Positions 36,390-43,460 of a stretch of 62,953 bases of DNA are shown piece by piece (within the stretch, counting starts at the first letter, position 1; each line of letters begins with the position of its first letter). Source of the DNA: Mucilaginibacter sp. (GTDB lineage: Bacteria > Bacteroidota > Bacteroidia > Sphingobacteriales > Sphingobacteriaceae); contig JAQBOV010000093.1 in the NCBI GenBank assembly GCA_028287895.1, positions 1 to 62,953 of the forward strand. The letters are read 5' to 3'. The position numbers and the translations under genes are program-made. The notes under the pieces are model-generated. The model was given only the letters and a program-made list of their open reading frames with translations. It searched no databases and was not told the DNA's origin.

Positions 36390-37622
36390 TTATTTCTCGG
36401 CCAGTAAATCGTTTGTCAGTTTCTCAAATTCATTGGCAAACTCGGTATAATATCTGCCGGTACCTGGCCCGCTGAAACCGGTATGTATTTTACGCACATC
36501 ACCTTTTTTGTCAATGATAATCGTAGTAGGGAAGCCCTTAAAGTCAGCCAGCATAGGCAAACTCTTTAGCGGATCGCCTTTGGCAGGTGTGTAGCCTGTA
36601 ATAAGCAACGGATAATTAATATTGAACCTGGTTTTCAATTGCTGCAATGCCGGTTTTGATTTTGCAAAATCGGTTGTACGCTCATAAGCCAATCCAATTA
36701 TTTCAACTCCATGAGGGTGATATTTTTTATAGTAATTCACCATATAAGAGGTTTCGTCCATACAATTAGGGCACCACGAGCCCAGTATCTGCACAATAAC
36801 CACTTTGTTTTTGAAGCGTGCATCACTCAATGACATCTTCATTCCATTGATATCAGGAAAAGTAAAATCGATTTTTTTGTAGCCGGGCTTCAGATAAGTG
36901 AGCGAATATGCATCCGGCAGTTTAGCTTTCCCGTTTCGTACGGCGGTCCACTGATCCATGCTGGAATAACCCGAATAATATTTGCCGTTGATCAACGTAT
37001 TAGCGTCCGCGATATTTGCGGTAAACAAAAATGCATGGCCACCATCAAAGGTTGATAAGTAAATTTTATCGCCATTAACGGTTCCTTCAAGATACCGGTA
37101 ATCGCCGGTAGTGGTTAAAAACGTGCCGGTCAGCTTCGCACCGATTTGTTTAAATTCTCCTACTGTGGTATCTTTATGATCCCCCTGGCCAAATATTGCC
37201 GACCATCTGCCGGTAACATTAAATGCTGGTTTTGTGACCGAACTAAAAAAACGCCACGCTTGTCCGGGTGCTGCAGTAAAATCCATTGACGCGTCTTTAT
37301 TACCAAGATGCTTTATCCATTTTCCTTTTAGGCCAGAGCCCTCATATTTCAATTTAAATTCCGAATTGAACAACGGCATACGAATAAAAAGGGAGTCGGC
37401 TTTTTGCCTTATATCGGTTACCTTAAACCTTTCTGTGCCGTTAATAACAGACAATTGTCTGTTGCCGGCAATATCTTTTACTTCAAAATTAAATGGAAGC
37501 TCATTACCTGAAGATGTTTTTAAAGCGCCGCGCCAGATACCTGTTTTTAATTTGCTTTGTGCTTGACTTACAGTGGCCAGAAGAGCAAGGAATCCTGTAA
37601 ATAATATTTTTTTATAGTGCAT
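36390..37622 (-). CDS. TlpA-like thioredoxin-fold protein, periplasmic
   Basis: After a signal peptide (MHYKKILFTGFLALLATVSQA) come about 230 residues of repeated beta-rich sequence, including two GxW...G segments that look like lipocalin-like or DUF4369-type halves. A TlpA/ResA domain follows (about 255-405) with active site ILGSWCPNCMDE (Cys284, Cys287) and PTTIIIDKKGDV. It is a likely thiol-disulphide reductase of the cell envelope. Convergent with pepT, 12 bases apart. Confidence 0.9.
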   Translation of the reverse strand: MHYKKILFTGFLALLATVSQAQSKLKTGIWRGALKTSSGNELPFNFEVKDIAGNRQLSVINGTERFKVTDIRQKADSLFIRMPLFNSEFKLKYEGSGLKGKWIKHLGNKDASMDFTAAPGQAWRFFSSVTKPAFNVTGRWSAIFGQGDHKDTTVGEFKQIGAKLTGTFLTTTGDYRYLEGTVNGDKIYLSTFDGGHAFLFTANIADANTLINGKYYSGYSSMDQWTAVRNGKAKLPDAYSLTYLKPGYKKIDFTFPDINGMKMSLSDARFKNKVVIVQILGSWCPNCMDETSYMVNYYKKYHPHGVEIIGLAYERTTDFAKSKPALQQLKTRFNINYPLLITGYTPAKGDPLKSLPMLADFKGFPTTIIIDKKGDVRKIHTGFSGPGTGRYYTEFANEFEKLTNDLLAEK

Positions 37623-37680
37623 TTCCTGAATAGTCTATTAAACTGATATACTTTTTTCAAAGTAAACAAAAACTATCGAA

Positions 37681-38820
37681 TTATTTCAGCACTTCACGCG
37701 AAATGACAATCTTTTGAATTTCCGAAGTACCCTCATATATCTGGGTGATTTTGGCATCGCGCATTAAACGTTCAACGTGGTATTCCTTTACAAAGCCGTA
37801 GCCTCCATGTATCTGCACGGCTTCTATTGTTGTTTTCATAGCCACATCCGAGGCGTATAACTTGGCCATGGAACTGGCCTGGCCGTAAGGCAGGCCATGA
37901 TCTTTTAACCAGGCGGCCTTTAAACACAGTAAGCGGGCAGCTTCTATTTCGGTTGCCATATCGGCAAGTTTAAACTGGATAGATTGAAGGTCAGAGATCG
38001 TTTTTCCGAATGCTTTGCGTTCCTTCGAATACTGCAAGGCCAGTTCATAAGCACCTGATGCGATGCCCAATGCTTGTGCAGATATACCTATGCGTCCGCC
38101 TTCCAGTGTTTGCATGGCGAACTTAAAGCCAAATCCGTCTTCGCCTATCCTGTTTTCCTTTGGTACTTTTACATCAGCAAACATTAAAGAATGCGTATCT
38201 GATCCGCGTATACCCAATTTATTTTCTTTGGGTCCAATGGTAAACCCGCCCATGCCCTTTTCTACAATCAGCGCATTAATGCCATGATGCTTCTTGGCGG
38301 CATCCGTTTGTGCTATTACCAGGTAGGTGGAGGCAGTGCCCCCGTTGGTGATCCAGTTTTTTGTGCCATTCAACAGATAGTGATCGCCCATATCAATAGC
38401 GGTAGTTTTCTGTGAGGTAGCGTCTGAGCCGGCTTCCGGTTCAGATAAACAAAAAGCCCCTATTTTTTCACCTTTTGCCAGGGGAATAAGATATTTTTCT
38501 TTTTGAGCTTCGGTACCATATTTCTCGAGACCGAAACATACCAGCGAATTGTTTACCGAAACCACTACCGATGCAGAAGCATCAACTTTAGAAAGCTCCT
38601 CCATGACCAGCACATAAGATACGGCATCCATGCCACTTCCACCGTAGCGAGGCGAGACCATCATTCCGAGAAAGCCCAGCTCGCCCATTTTCTTGACTTG
38701 CTCAACTGGAAACTTCTGGTGTTCGTCACGCGCTATTACACCAGGCTTAAGTTCTGTCTGTGCAAAATCCCTCGCCGCCTGGCGTATCATTAATTGTTCT
38801 TCAGATAATTCAAAATGCAT
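37681..38820 (-). CDS. Acyl-CoA dehydrogenase (short/branched-chain type)
   Basis: FAD enzyme that introduces the alpha-beta double bond in acyl-CoA. The start at 38820 (MHFELSEEQLMIRQAARDFA) gives the usual 379 residues; a longer frame from 38904 would run through the operator and promoter. Visible are FCLSEPEAGSD and WITNGG (FAD loops), KAFGKTISDLQSIQF, VQIHGGYGF and IYEGTSEIQ with the catalytic Glu. Butyryl- or isovaleryl-CoA type cannot be decided by eye. A perfect palindrome overlaps its promoter, so it is probably under repressor control. Confidence 0.94.
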   Translation of the reverse strand: MHFELSEEQLMIRQAARDFAQTELKPGVIARDEHQKFPVEQVKKMGELGFLGMMVSPRYGGSGMDAVSYVLVMEELSKVDASASVVVSVNNSLVCFGLEKYGTEAQKEKYLIPLAKGEKIGAFCLSEPEAGSDATSQKTTAIDMGDHYLLNGTKNWITNGGTASTYLVIAQTDAAKKHHGINALIVEKGMGGFTIGPKENKLGIRGSDTHSLMFADVKVPKENRIGEDGFGFKFAMQTLEGGRIGISAQALGIASGAYELALQYSKERKAFGKTISDLQSIQFKLADMATEIEAARLLCLKAAWLKDHGLPYGQASSMAKLYASDVAMKTTIEAVQIHGGYGFVKEYHVERLMRDAKITQIYEGTSEIQKIVISREVLK

Positions 38821-38831
38821 GGAATAAAAGG

Positions 38832-38848
38832 TTGACCGGTCAAAAATA
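38832..38848 (-). promoter_or_regulatory. -7 element overlapped by a 12-bp palindrome (acyl-CoA dehydrogenase operator)
   Basis: On the minus strand TATTTTTG (38841-38848) fits the -7 consensus, and its last three bases begin the perfect palindrome TTGACCGGTCAA (38832-38843), which would cover the transcription start. The start codon follows 11 bases later. This geometry is what a TetR-like repressor site would have. A second palindrome ATGCATGCAT (38854-38863) lies just upstream. Confidence 0.55.
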
Positions 38849-38886
38849 ATGTTATGCATGCATAGTAAAAAAATATATGCATAAAA

Positions 38887-38914
38887 AAAGAGAACTTTTT
38901 GCAAAGTTCTCTTT
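38887..38914 (-). terminator. Strong minus-strand terminator upstream of the acyl-CoA dehydrogenase
   Basis: AAAGAGAACTTT (38887-38898) and AAAGTTCTCTTT (38903-38914) form a perfect 12-bp stem with a 4-base loop, followed on the minus strand by a run of seven Ts. A smaller stem CCCAG/CTGGG (38966-38976), also followed by six Ts, lies farther upstream. No minus-strand gene is seen between here and the XRE gene, so these may end a short RNA or insulate the promoter. The 393-base gap 38821-39213 contains no other supported gene. Confidence 0.7.
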
Positions 38915-39213
38915 CCCCTAATTAATTTAAACTATTGATTAAACCCAAAACAAAGAACAAAAAATCCCAGCCTGGGCGTCTGAGAATTCTAAAATAAGCT
39001 TTTCATAGGTAGATGAAATTTTATTTTTTTCACAGATTCTATGCAGAGTCATTAATCAATAAACAAAAGTAACGCCACAAATCCATTAGACCAATGACGA
39101 ATACGTCAGAATTTGTAATTTTATTGTTTCAAAAATTTTACGAACTTAAAAATTAGTTTAATGATTTATTTCTTAGATTGCACGTAATACCGTAATTAAA
39201 CCATTGCATTTAT

Positions 39214-39456
39214 ATGTTACTTACTGATTTTGAGTATCTTAACGACTCGGAAGATGCCTTTAAAAAGAAGATTGCGTTACAGATAAAAACATTGAGACGA
39301 CAGAACCAGGTTACCCAGGAAAAATTTTACAGCGAAACCAATATCAATATTGCCAGGCTTGAATCGGGCCGAGTAGATATCCGTTTAGATACTTTAAGGA
39401 AGGTTTGTTACTATTTTGATGTATCATTATCGGGTTTTTTTCACGGCATCTATTAA
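39214..39456 (+). CDS. XRE-type helix-turn-helix regulator
   Basis: Eighty residues forming one HTH_3 domain: KIALQIKTLRRQNQVTQEKFYSE (first helices), INIARLESGRVDIRLDTLRKV (recognition helix and following helix) and YFDVSLSGFFHGI. No sensor domain, so it probably dimerises or works with a partner. Its target is unknown; the palindrome 370 bases upstream at 38832-38843 is one candidate. A long structured non-coding stretch follows it. Confidence 0.88.
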   Translation: MLLTDFEYLNDSEDAFKKKIALQIKTLRRQNQVTQEKFYSETNINIARLESGRVDIRLDTLRKVCYYFDVSLSGFFHGIY

Positions 39457-39469
39457 TTGTCCGCTTTTT

Positions 39470-39520
39470 AGATACCTGAAAAATCGTATAAATTCCTTTA
39501 TTTTATACACTTCTGTATCT
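39470..39520. repeat. Two-tier stem-loop after the XRE gene
   Basis: AGATAC (39470-39475) pairs with GTATCT (39515-39520), and inside it GTATAAA (39486-39492) pairs with TTTATAC (39502-39508). It begins 14 bases after the XRE stop. It may be the 3-prime end of the XRE mRNA or part of a structured RNA that extends to the terminator at 39781-39830. Confidence 0.4.
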
Positions 39521-39589
39521 TATATTAAACAATTACATAAATAATAATCAAAATTTCGGCATTAAAATCAGCCCTGGCAGGGATAAAAC

Positions 39590-39676
39590 CACCCTTTTAC
39601 CGATGTTCCTGAATTTTATAAGGCCTTTCCGGTTAAAAAGGGTGATAAAATGTGACTCGATCCGCGTAAAAGGGTG
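39590..39676. repeat. Perfect 11-bp inverted repeat with extra copies of the same word
   Basis: CACCCTTTTAC (39590-39600) and GTAAAAGGGTG (39666-39676) are exact reverse complements 65 bases apart. A further AAAAGGGTG lies at 39646-39654 and a CACCCTTA at about 39774-39781. A 72-codon minus-strand frame covers this area (39548-39766) but matches nothing I recognise. The 451-base gap 39457-39907 holds no supported protein gene. Confidence 0.4.
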
Positions 39677-39780
39677 CAGTATGAAGGGACAATACCTTTC
39701 GCTCAATGAATATCCAATTTCCTGTATTGAAATAATGTACTTCATTATTGAATGATCAGTGTTCAATATTAAACACCCTT

Positions 39781-39830
39781 AAAAGCCTTCCTTAACCCGC
39801 CTTAATGGGACGGCTTTTTTATCTGGTAAA
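39781..39830 (+). terminator. Terminator-like hairpin upstream of the esterase gene
   Basis: AAAAGCC (39781-39787) pairs with GGCTTTT (39822-39828) and is followed by Ts on the plus strand, with an inner CCC/GGG pairing. It would end plus-strand transcription from the XRE side before the esterase gene at 39908. Confidence 0.55.
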
Positions 39831-39907
39831 ATATATACTAACTGATTGCTTTTAGAGTTAAATCTCAGGTAGCTGCATTTTGGTAAGAACTTTAAATTTT
39901 TATCGTT

Positions 39908-40897
39908 ATGGAAATTCAGGATTATGAAACAAAAGCAGTGGACTATGCACAAGATCCGCATCTGTCTACAGAAGTGAAAGCATTTCTAAAATTGTTAAAT
40001 TCAGGCGGCCCACCGGTGGAAAGCTTATCCAAACAGGAGGCCCGCGATGTACTGATCAATGCCCAGTCATCCGTTAAGGTTGATCTTTCAGGCATCGAGG
40101 AATCTGAGAAAACCATCACCGCCGATGGTTATACTGTTAAACTCAATATTGTTCGTCCGGAAGGTGTAAAAGACATCTTACCGGTATTCATTTTCATCCA
40201 TGGCGGTGGCTGGATACTGGGTGACTACCAGACTCATAAACGTATGGTACGTGATCTTGTTGTACTTACAGGATGTGCCTGTGTATTCGTCAATTATACG
40301 CCCTCCCCGGAAGCACATTATCCACAGGCAATTAATGAAATCTTTGCGGCGACCAGCTGGGTGGCCGAACATGGTTCCGAGATCGGCGTGGATGGCAAAA
40401 ACATGGCCATAATTGGCAATAGCGTTGGAGGAAATATGACAGCGGTGACTGCTTTGAAGGCTAAAGAAAAAGGCGGCCCCCGCATCAAAGGGATCGTCAT
40501 GATGTGGCCAATTGTAGATGCTGAGTTTGATACCGAGTCATACAGGCTCTATGGCCAGGACCGTTTTTTGACCACCCCATTAATGGAATGGATGTACGAT
40601 CAGTATACCACCGATCAGAGGCAGCGGAAAGAGATCTATGCTTCGCCTTTAAATGCTACCGTTGACCAGCTCCGGGATCTGCCGCCAACGCTGATCCAGG
40701 TGGCCGAGAACGATATTCTAAGAGATGAGGGTGAAGCTTTTGGCCGCAAGCTGGATGAAGCCGGCGTTAAAGTAACTACCGTGCGTTATAATGGGGTTAT
40801 TCACGATTTCGGGCTGCTTAATGGTTTGGCCACAATCCCTCAAACCCGGGAACTGTTCATGCAGGCGGCAGCACATTTAAAAAGTTATCTTCAATAA
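39908..40897 (+). CDS. Alpha/beta hydrolase (hormone-sensitive lipase-type esterase)
   Basis: A 329-residue cytoplasmic esterase. The oxyanion-hole motif is FIHGGGWILGD (HGGG at 98-101), the nucleophile elbow IGNSVGGNMTA (Ser172), then AENDILRDEG (catalytic Asp) and YNGVIHDFGLL (catalytic His). These define the HSL/bacterial esterase family IV, which acts on short-chain esters. Likely single-gene transcript, ended by the hairpin just after it. Confidence 0.92.
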   Translation: MEIQDYETKAVDYAQDPHLSTEVKAFLKLLNSGGPPVESLSKQEARDVLINAQSSVKVDLSGIEESEKTITADGYTVKLNIVRPEGVKDILPVFIFIHGGGWILGDYQTHKRMVRDLVVLTGCACVFVNYTPSPEAHYPQAINEIFAATSWVAEHGSEIGVDGKNMAIIGNSVGGNMTAVTALKAKEKGGPRIKGIVMMWPIVDAEFDTESYRLYGQDRFLTTPLMEWMYDQYTTDQRQRKEIYASPLNATVDQLRDLPPTLIQVAENDILRDEGEAFGRKLDEAGVKVTTVRYNGVIHDFGLLNGLATIPQTRELFMQAAAHLKSYLQ

Positions 40898-40908
40898 GAG
40901 CACCTGTG

Positions 40909-40939
40909 GAACAGGACAAATGGACCATTTACCCTGTTC
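40909..40939 (+). terminator. Hairpin after the esterase gene
   Basis: GAACAGG (40909-40915) pairs with CCTGTTC (40933-40939), with an inner ATGG/CCAT pair, 12 bases past the stop. No clear T-run follows. Confidence 0.4.
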
Positions 40940-41022
40940 TACAACGCTTTTAAGGTTAAGTAAAAACAACAAAATGCAGCCCGGTCCGAATAAGCGAGTA
41001 AATATTTCGTAAAACTACCATC

Positions 41023-41047
41023 AACCCTGTCCTGAAAAGGCAGGGTT
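41023..41047. terminator. Hairpin just upstream of pnuC promoter element
   Basis: AACCCTG-CCT (41023-41033, one bulged T) pairs with AGG-CAGGGTT (41038-41047) around a GAAA tetraloop. It lies four bases before the pnuC -7 element, so if that element is used the hairpin is not in the pnuC mRNA and instead insulates it from upstream transcription. A riboswitch role is therefore unlikely. Confidence 0.45.
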
Positions 41048-41050
41048 ACT

Positions 41051-41058
41051 TATATTTG
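41051..41058 (+). promoter_or_regulatory. -7 element directly before pnuC
   Basis: TATATTTG (TAnnTTTG) is separated from the ATG at 41063 by only GGCA, implying a leaderless pnuC mRNA. Confidence 0.5.
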
Positions 41059-41062
41059 GGCA

Positions 41063-41674
41063 ATGCAAATCATCCATGCCCTGCAATATTGGTGGCTACA
41101 TCAAACATGGCTCGAAATTATTGGCGTTATCACAGGCCTGCTCTGTGTTTACCTGGCGGCGGTAAATAATATCTGGAACTGGCCCCTGGCTATTGTAAGT
41201 GTAGGCATTTACATTTTTATTTTTTTTGATGCCCGCCTCTTTGCCGATATGGGTTTGCAGTTTTATTTTTTGGGAATGAATATCTATGGCTGGTACTACT
41301 GGAGCAGGAAACCTGCAACTGAAAAGAAAACACCGGTTATGCGAATTACAACGAGAGAGGTGCTGCTGTCGGTTATAGCCATTATCATATTTACCTTTAT
41401 TTTGGGTTCGGTTTTAAAATACACCCCGGCATCCTATCCTTATATTGATAGTTTTTGTACCGCCTGCAGTTTGGTAGCCCAGGTGTTTTTGGCCCGAAAA
41501 GTTTTAGAGAATTGGCTGATATGGGTATTTGTAGATATCATTTACGTAGGGGTTTACCTATTCAAAGGGCTTGATCTGACCGCAGTTATGTATGCCATTT
41601 ATGTAGGCATAGCTTTATTGGGTTACATTGATTGGAAGAAGGACTATAAAAAGCAGCTTTCACAGGTGGTTTAA
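41063..41674 (+). CDS. pnuC: Nicotinamide riboside transporter PnuC
   Basis: A 203-residue inner-membrane protein with about seven helices. Family motifs are NNIWNWPLAIVSVGIYIFIFF, LGMNIYGWYYWSR and, late in the protein, NWLIWVFVDIIYVGVYLFKG. It lets nicotinamide riboside enter by facilitated diffusion. The next gene starts directly after its TAA and encodes a NadR-like kinase, which traps the imported riboside as NMN. Confidence 0.95.
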   Translation: MQIIHALQYWWLHQTWLEIIGVITGLLCVYLAAVNNIWNWPLAIVSVGIYIFIFFDARLFADMGLQFYFLGMNIYGWYYWSRKPATEKKTPVMRITTREVLLSVIAIIIFTFILGSVLKYTPASYPYIDSFCTACSLVAQVFLARKVLENWLIWVFVDIIYVGVYLFKGLDLTAVMYAIYVGIALLGYIDWKKDYKKQLSQVV

Positions 41675-42217
41675 ATGCAAAAATCAAAAATAATAAAAAT
41701 AGCCGTTGTGGGTCCTGAATCAACTGGTAAGTCAACCTTGTCTGCTCACCTGGCTGAGCACTACCAAACCGTTTGGGTGCCTGAATATGCCCGTGGCTAC
41801 TGCGAAAAGCTAACCGGGCCGCCTACCTGGCAGGACGAGATCAACATGTTTTACGGACAGGTAGCACTTGAAGAAGAGTTTATTCCAAATGCTGAAAAAT
41901 TGCTTATCTGCGATACTACCTTTATTACCGTAAAGATATGGAGCGATTATACTTTTGGCGCCTCGCCGCAGGAAGTATTGGATGAATTACCCAAACACCC
42001 CTATGACCTTTACTTACTGCTAAGTATTGACTTACCCTGGGAAGATGACCCACTGCGTGATTTTCCGCACATGCGTGAGCATTTTATGGAAGTATGGCAC
42101 AAGGAATTGCAGGCGCTTAATGCCAATTATGTATTAATATCAGGTACGGGGCAGCAAAGATATACTAGTGCTGTAGCGGCAATAGACAGGTTTTTAAGAT
42201 CGGATTTTTTGCAGTAG
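41675..42217 (+). CDS. NadR-like nicotinamide riboside kinase (P-loop)
   Basis: A 180-residue kinase domain with Walker A VVGPESTGKSTLSAHLA, then VPEYARGYCE, and CDTTFITVKIWSDYTFG as in the C-terminal kinase domain of NadR. The adenylyltransferase and HTH parts of full-length NadR are absent. It should phosphorylate nicotinamide riboside brought in by PnuC, to which it is directly joined (TAAATG). Generic labels such as AAA family ATPase refer to the same fold. Confidence 0.88.
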   Translation: MQKSKIIKIAVVGPESTGKSTLSAHLAEHYQTVWVPEYARGYCEKLTGPPTWQDEINMFYGQVALEEEFIPNAEKLLICDTTFITVKIWSDYTFGASPQEVLDELPKHPYDLYLLLSIDLPWEDDPLRDFPHMREHFMEVWHKELQALNANYVLISGTGQQRYTSAVAAIDRFLRSDFLQ

Positions 42218-42291
42218 GTTACTTGTTGGCGTTCAGGAAGGCCCCTTTTGAAATCATGGAAAGAATTTCTTTATCTTAATTTAACGTTTCA

Positions 42292-42317
42292 TGCAACGTT
42301 CAAAAAAACGCTGCGTC
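42292..42317 (+). promoter_or_regulatory. ECF-type promoter (likely autoregulated)
   Basis: TGCAAC (42292-42297) and CGTC (42314-42317) are separated by 16 bases, the classic AAC-N16-CGTC layout of ECF sigma promoters, with a run of As between. Transcription would start about ten bases before the sigma gene start. An AACGTT repeat (42283-42288 and 42295-42300) overlaps the -35 part. The sigma factor encoded next is the obvious candidate to recognise it. Confidence 0.7.
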
Positions 42318-42339
42318 ATATTATCTGAAAGCTGAAAAT

Positions 42340-42900
42340 TTGGAATCCTTATACATTGATAAGCATTACGACCTGGTGGCCGAGTGTAAGCAGGGCAGTA
42401 AAAAAGCCTGCTTCGAGCTTTATCGTTTGTATTCGAAAGCGATGTTGAACGTCGCCTTCCGGATAGTGGGCAGTATTGATGAAGCTGAGGATGTATTACA
42501 GGAAGCCTTTTTGGACGCTTTTAACCGGGTAAGGGATTTCAGGCAGGAAACCACCTTTGGTTTATGGTTAAAACAAATTGTAGTTCACCGGGCCATTAAC
42601 CTGTTGCGCAAACGTAAACTGGATTTTGTTGAACTGGAGGACGGACAACTGGATAATATTGCAGATGAAGAAAGTGAGAGCGATGAACAAATACAATATA
42701 AAGTGGCCCAGGTAAAGGAAGCCATGAAAGAACTACCTGAAGGGTACCGGTTGGTTATTTCATTGTACCTGCTTGAAGGATATGATCATCAAGAGATAGG
42801 GCAAATCTTAAATATTTCTGAAAACACCTCAAGAACACAGTTTTTGAGAGCAAAAAGGAAGCTGAACGAGATTTTAATAAAAAAAGGAATAACATCATGA
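42340..42900 (+). CDS. ECF sigma-70 family RNA polymerase sigma factor, TTG start
   Basis: A 186-residue extracytoplasmic-function sigma factor. Region 2 includes VAFRIVGSIDEAEDVLQEAF (DEAEDV is the core-binding hallmark) and TTFGLWLKQIVVHRAINLLRKRK; region 4 has LPEGYRLVISLYLLEGYDHQ and the HTH ISENTSRTQFLRAKRKL. No in-frame ATG is available, so the TTG at 42340 is the start. Its TGA overlaps the ATG of the next gene (ATGA), the usual arrangement for a sigma factor with its anti-sigma partner. Confidence 0.94.
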   Translation: MESLYIDKHYDLVAECKQGSKKACFELYRLYSKAMLNVAFRIVGSIDEAEDVLQEAFLDAFNRVRDFRQETTFGLWLKQIVVHRAINLLRKRKLDFVELEDGQLDNIADEESESDEQIQYKVAQVKEAMKELPEGYRLVISLYLLEGYDHQEIGQILNISENTSRTQFLRAKRKLNEILIKKGITS

Positions 42901-43460
42901 GCAAGCGATTAGAAGATTTCATTAAAATAAATAAAGAAGAATTTGATGACCTTGAACCATCGGCTGACCTGTGGCAAAAGATAGAGAAACATTTGCCCCC
43001 CGAAGGGGTGTTACCAAAAAAGCGCGAAGCAAAAACATTTTCGCTCAATTTCGTATTGCGGGTAGCCGCTTCGGTGATATTGGTAATGGGCATCGGTTTC
43101 GTTTTATACCTGCGCCACGAAAAAAGCGAGGGTATTAACTATGCCTCCATCAATCCGGTATATGCCAGGCAGCAACTGCAATATGCGTCGCTGGTTGAAA
43201 CCAAACGCAATGAGCTGAAGACAATTGCCAAATCAGACCCGGAACTGTATAAGGAATTCAGTGCGGAGATAGCAAAAATGGATTCGACCTATAACAGGCT
43301 TAATAAGGATTTAACCACCAGTCCTAACCAGGAGCGTGTATTACGTGCCATGATCAGGAACCTGCAGATACAAAGCGAGATACTTAATCAACAATTGGGT
43401 GTAATTGAACAGCTTAATCAAAGCAAAAGAGAAGAAAAAAATGATACCAAAAATATATAA
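42897..43460 (+). CDS. Single-pass membrane protein, probable anti-sigma factor
   Basis: A 187-residue protein with a soluble N-terminal part (about 1-50, DLEPSADLWQKIEKHLP), one membrane helix (about 54-72, LRVAASVILVMGIGFVLYL) and a helical periplasmic C-terminal part. Sequence is not close to a named anti-sigma family, but size, topology and the 4-base overlap with the sigma gene fit that role. It overlaps the next gene by 20 bases. Confidence 0.75.
   Translation: MSKRLEDFIKINKEEFDDLEPSADLWQKIEKHLPPEGVLPKKREAKTFSLNFVLRVAASVILVMGIGFVLYLRHEKSEGINYASINPVYARQQLQYASLVETKRNELKTIAKSDPELYKEFSAEIAKMDSTYNRLNKDLTTSPNQERVLRAMIRNLQIQSEILNQQLGVIEQLNQSKREEKNDTKNI

Noticed and set aside
39548..39766. 72-codon minus-strand frame after the XRE gene
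   Set aside because: No recognisable motif, no promoter, and it overlaps inverted repeats; treated as non-coding.
41023..41047. Riboswitch before pnuC
   Set aside because: The hairpin lies upstream of the likely -7 element, so it would not be in the mRNA; no known NAD or thiamine riboswitch motif was seen.
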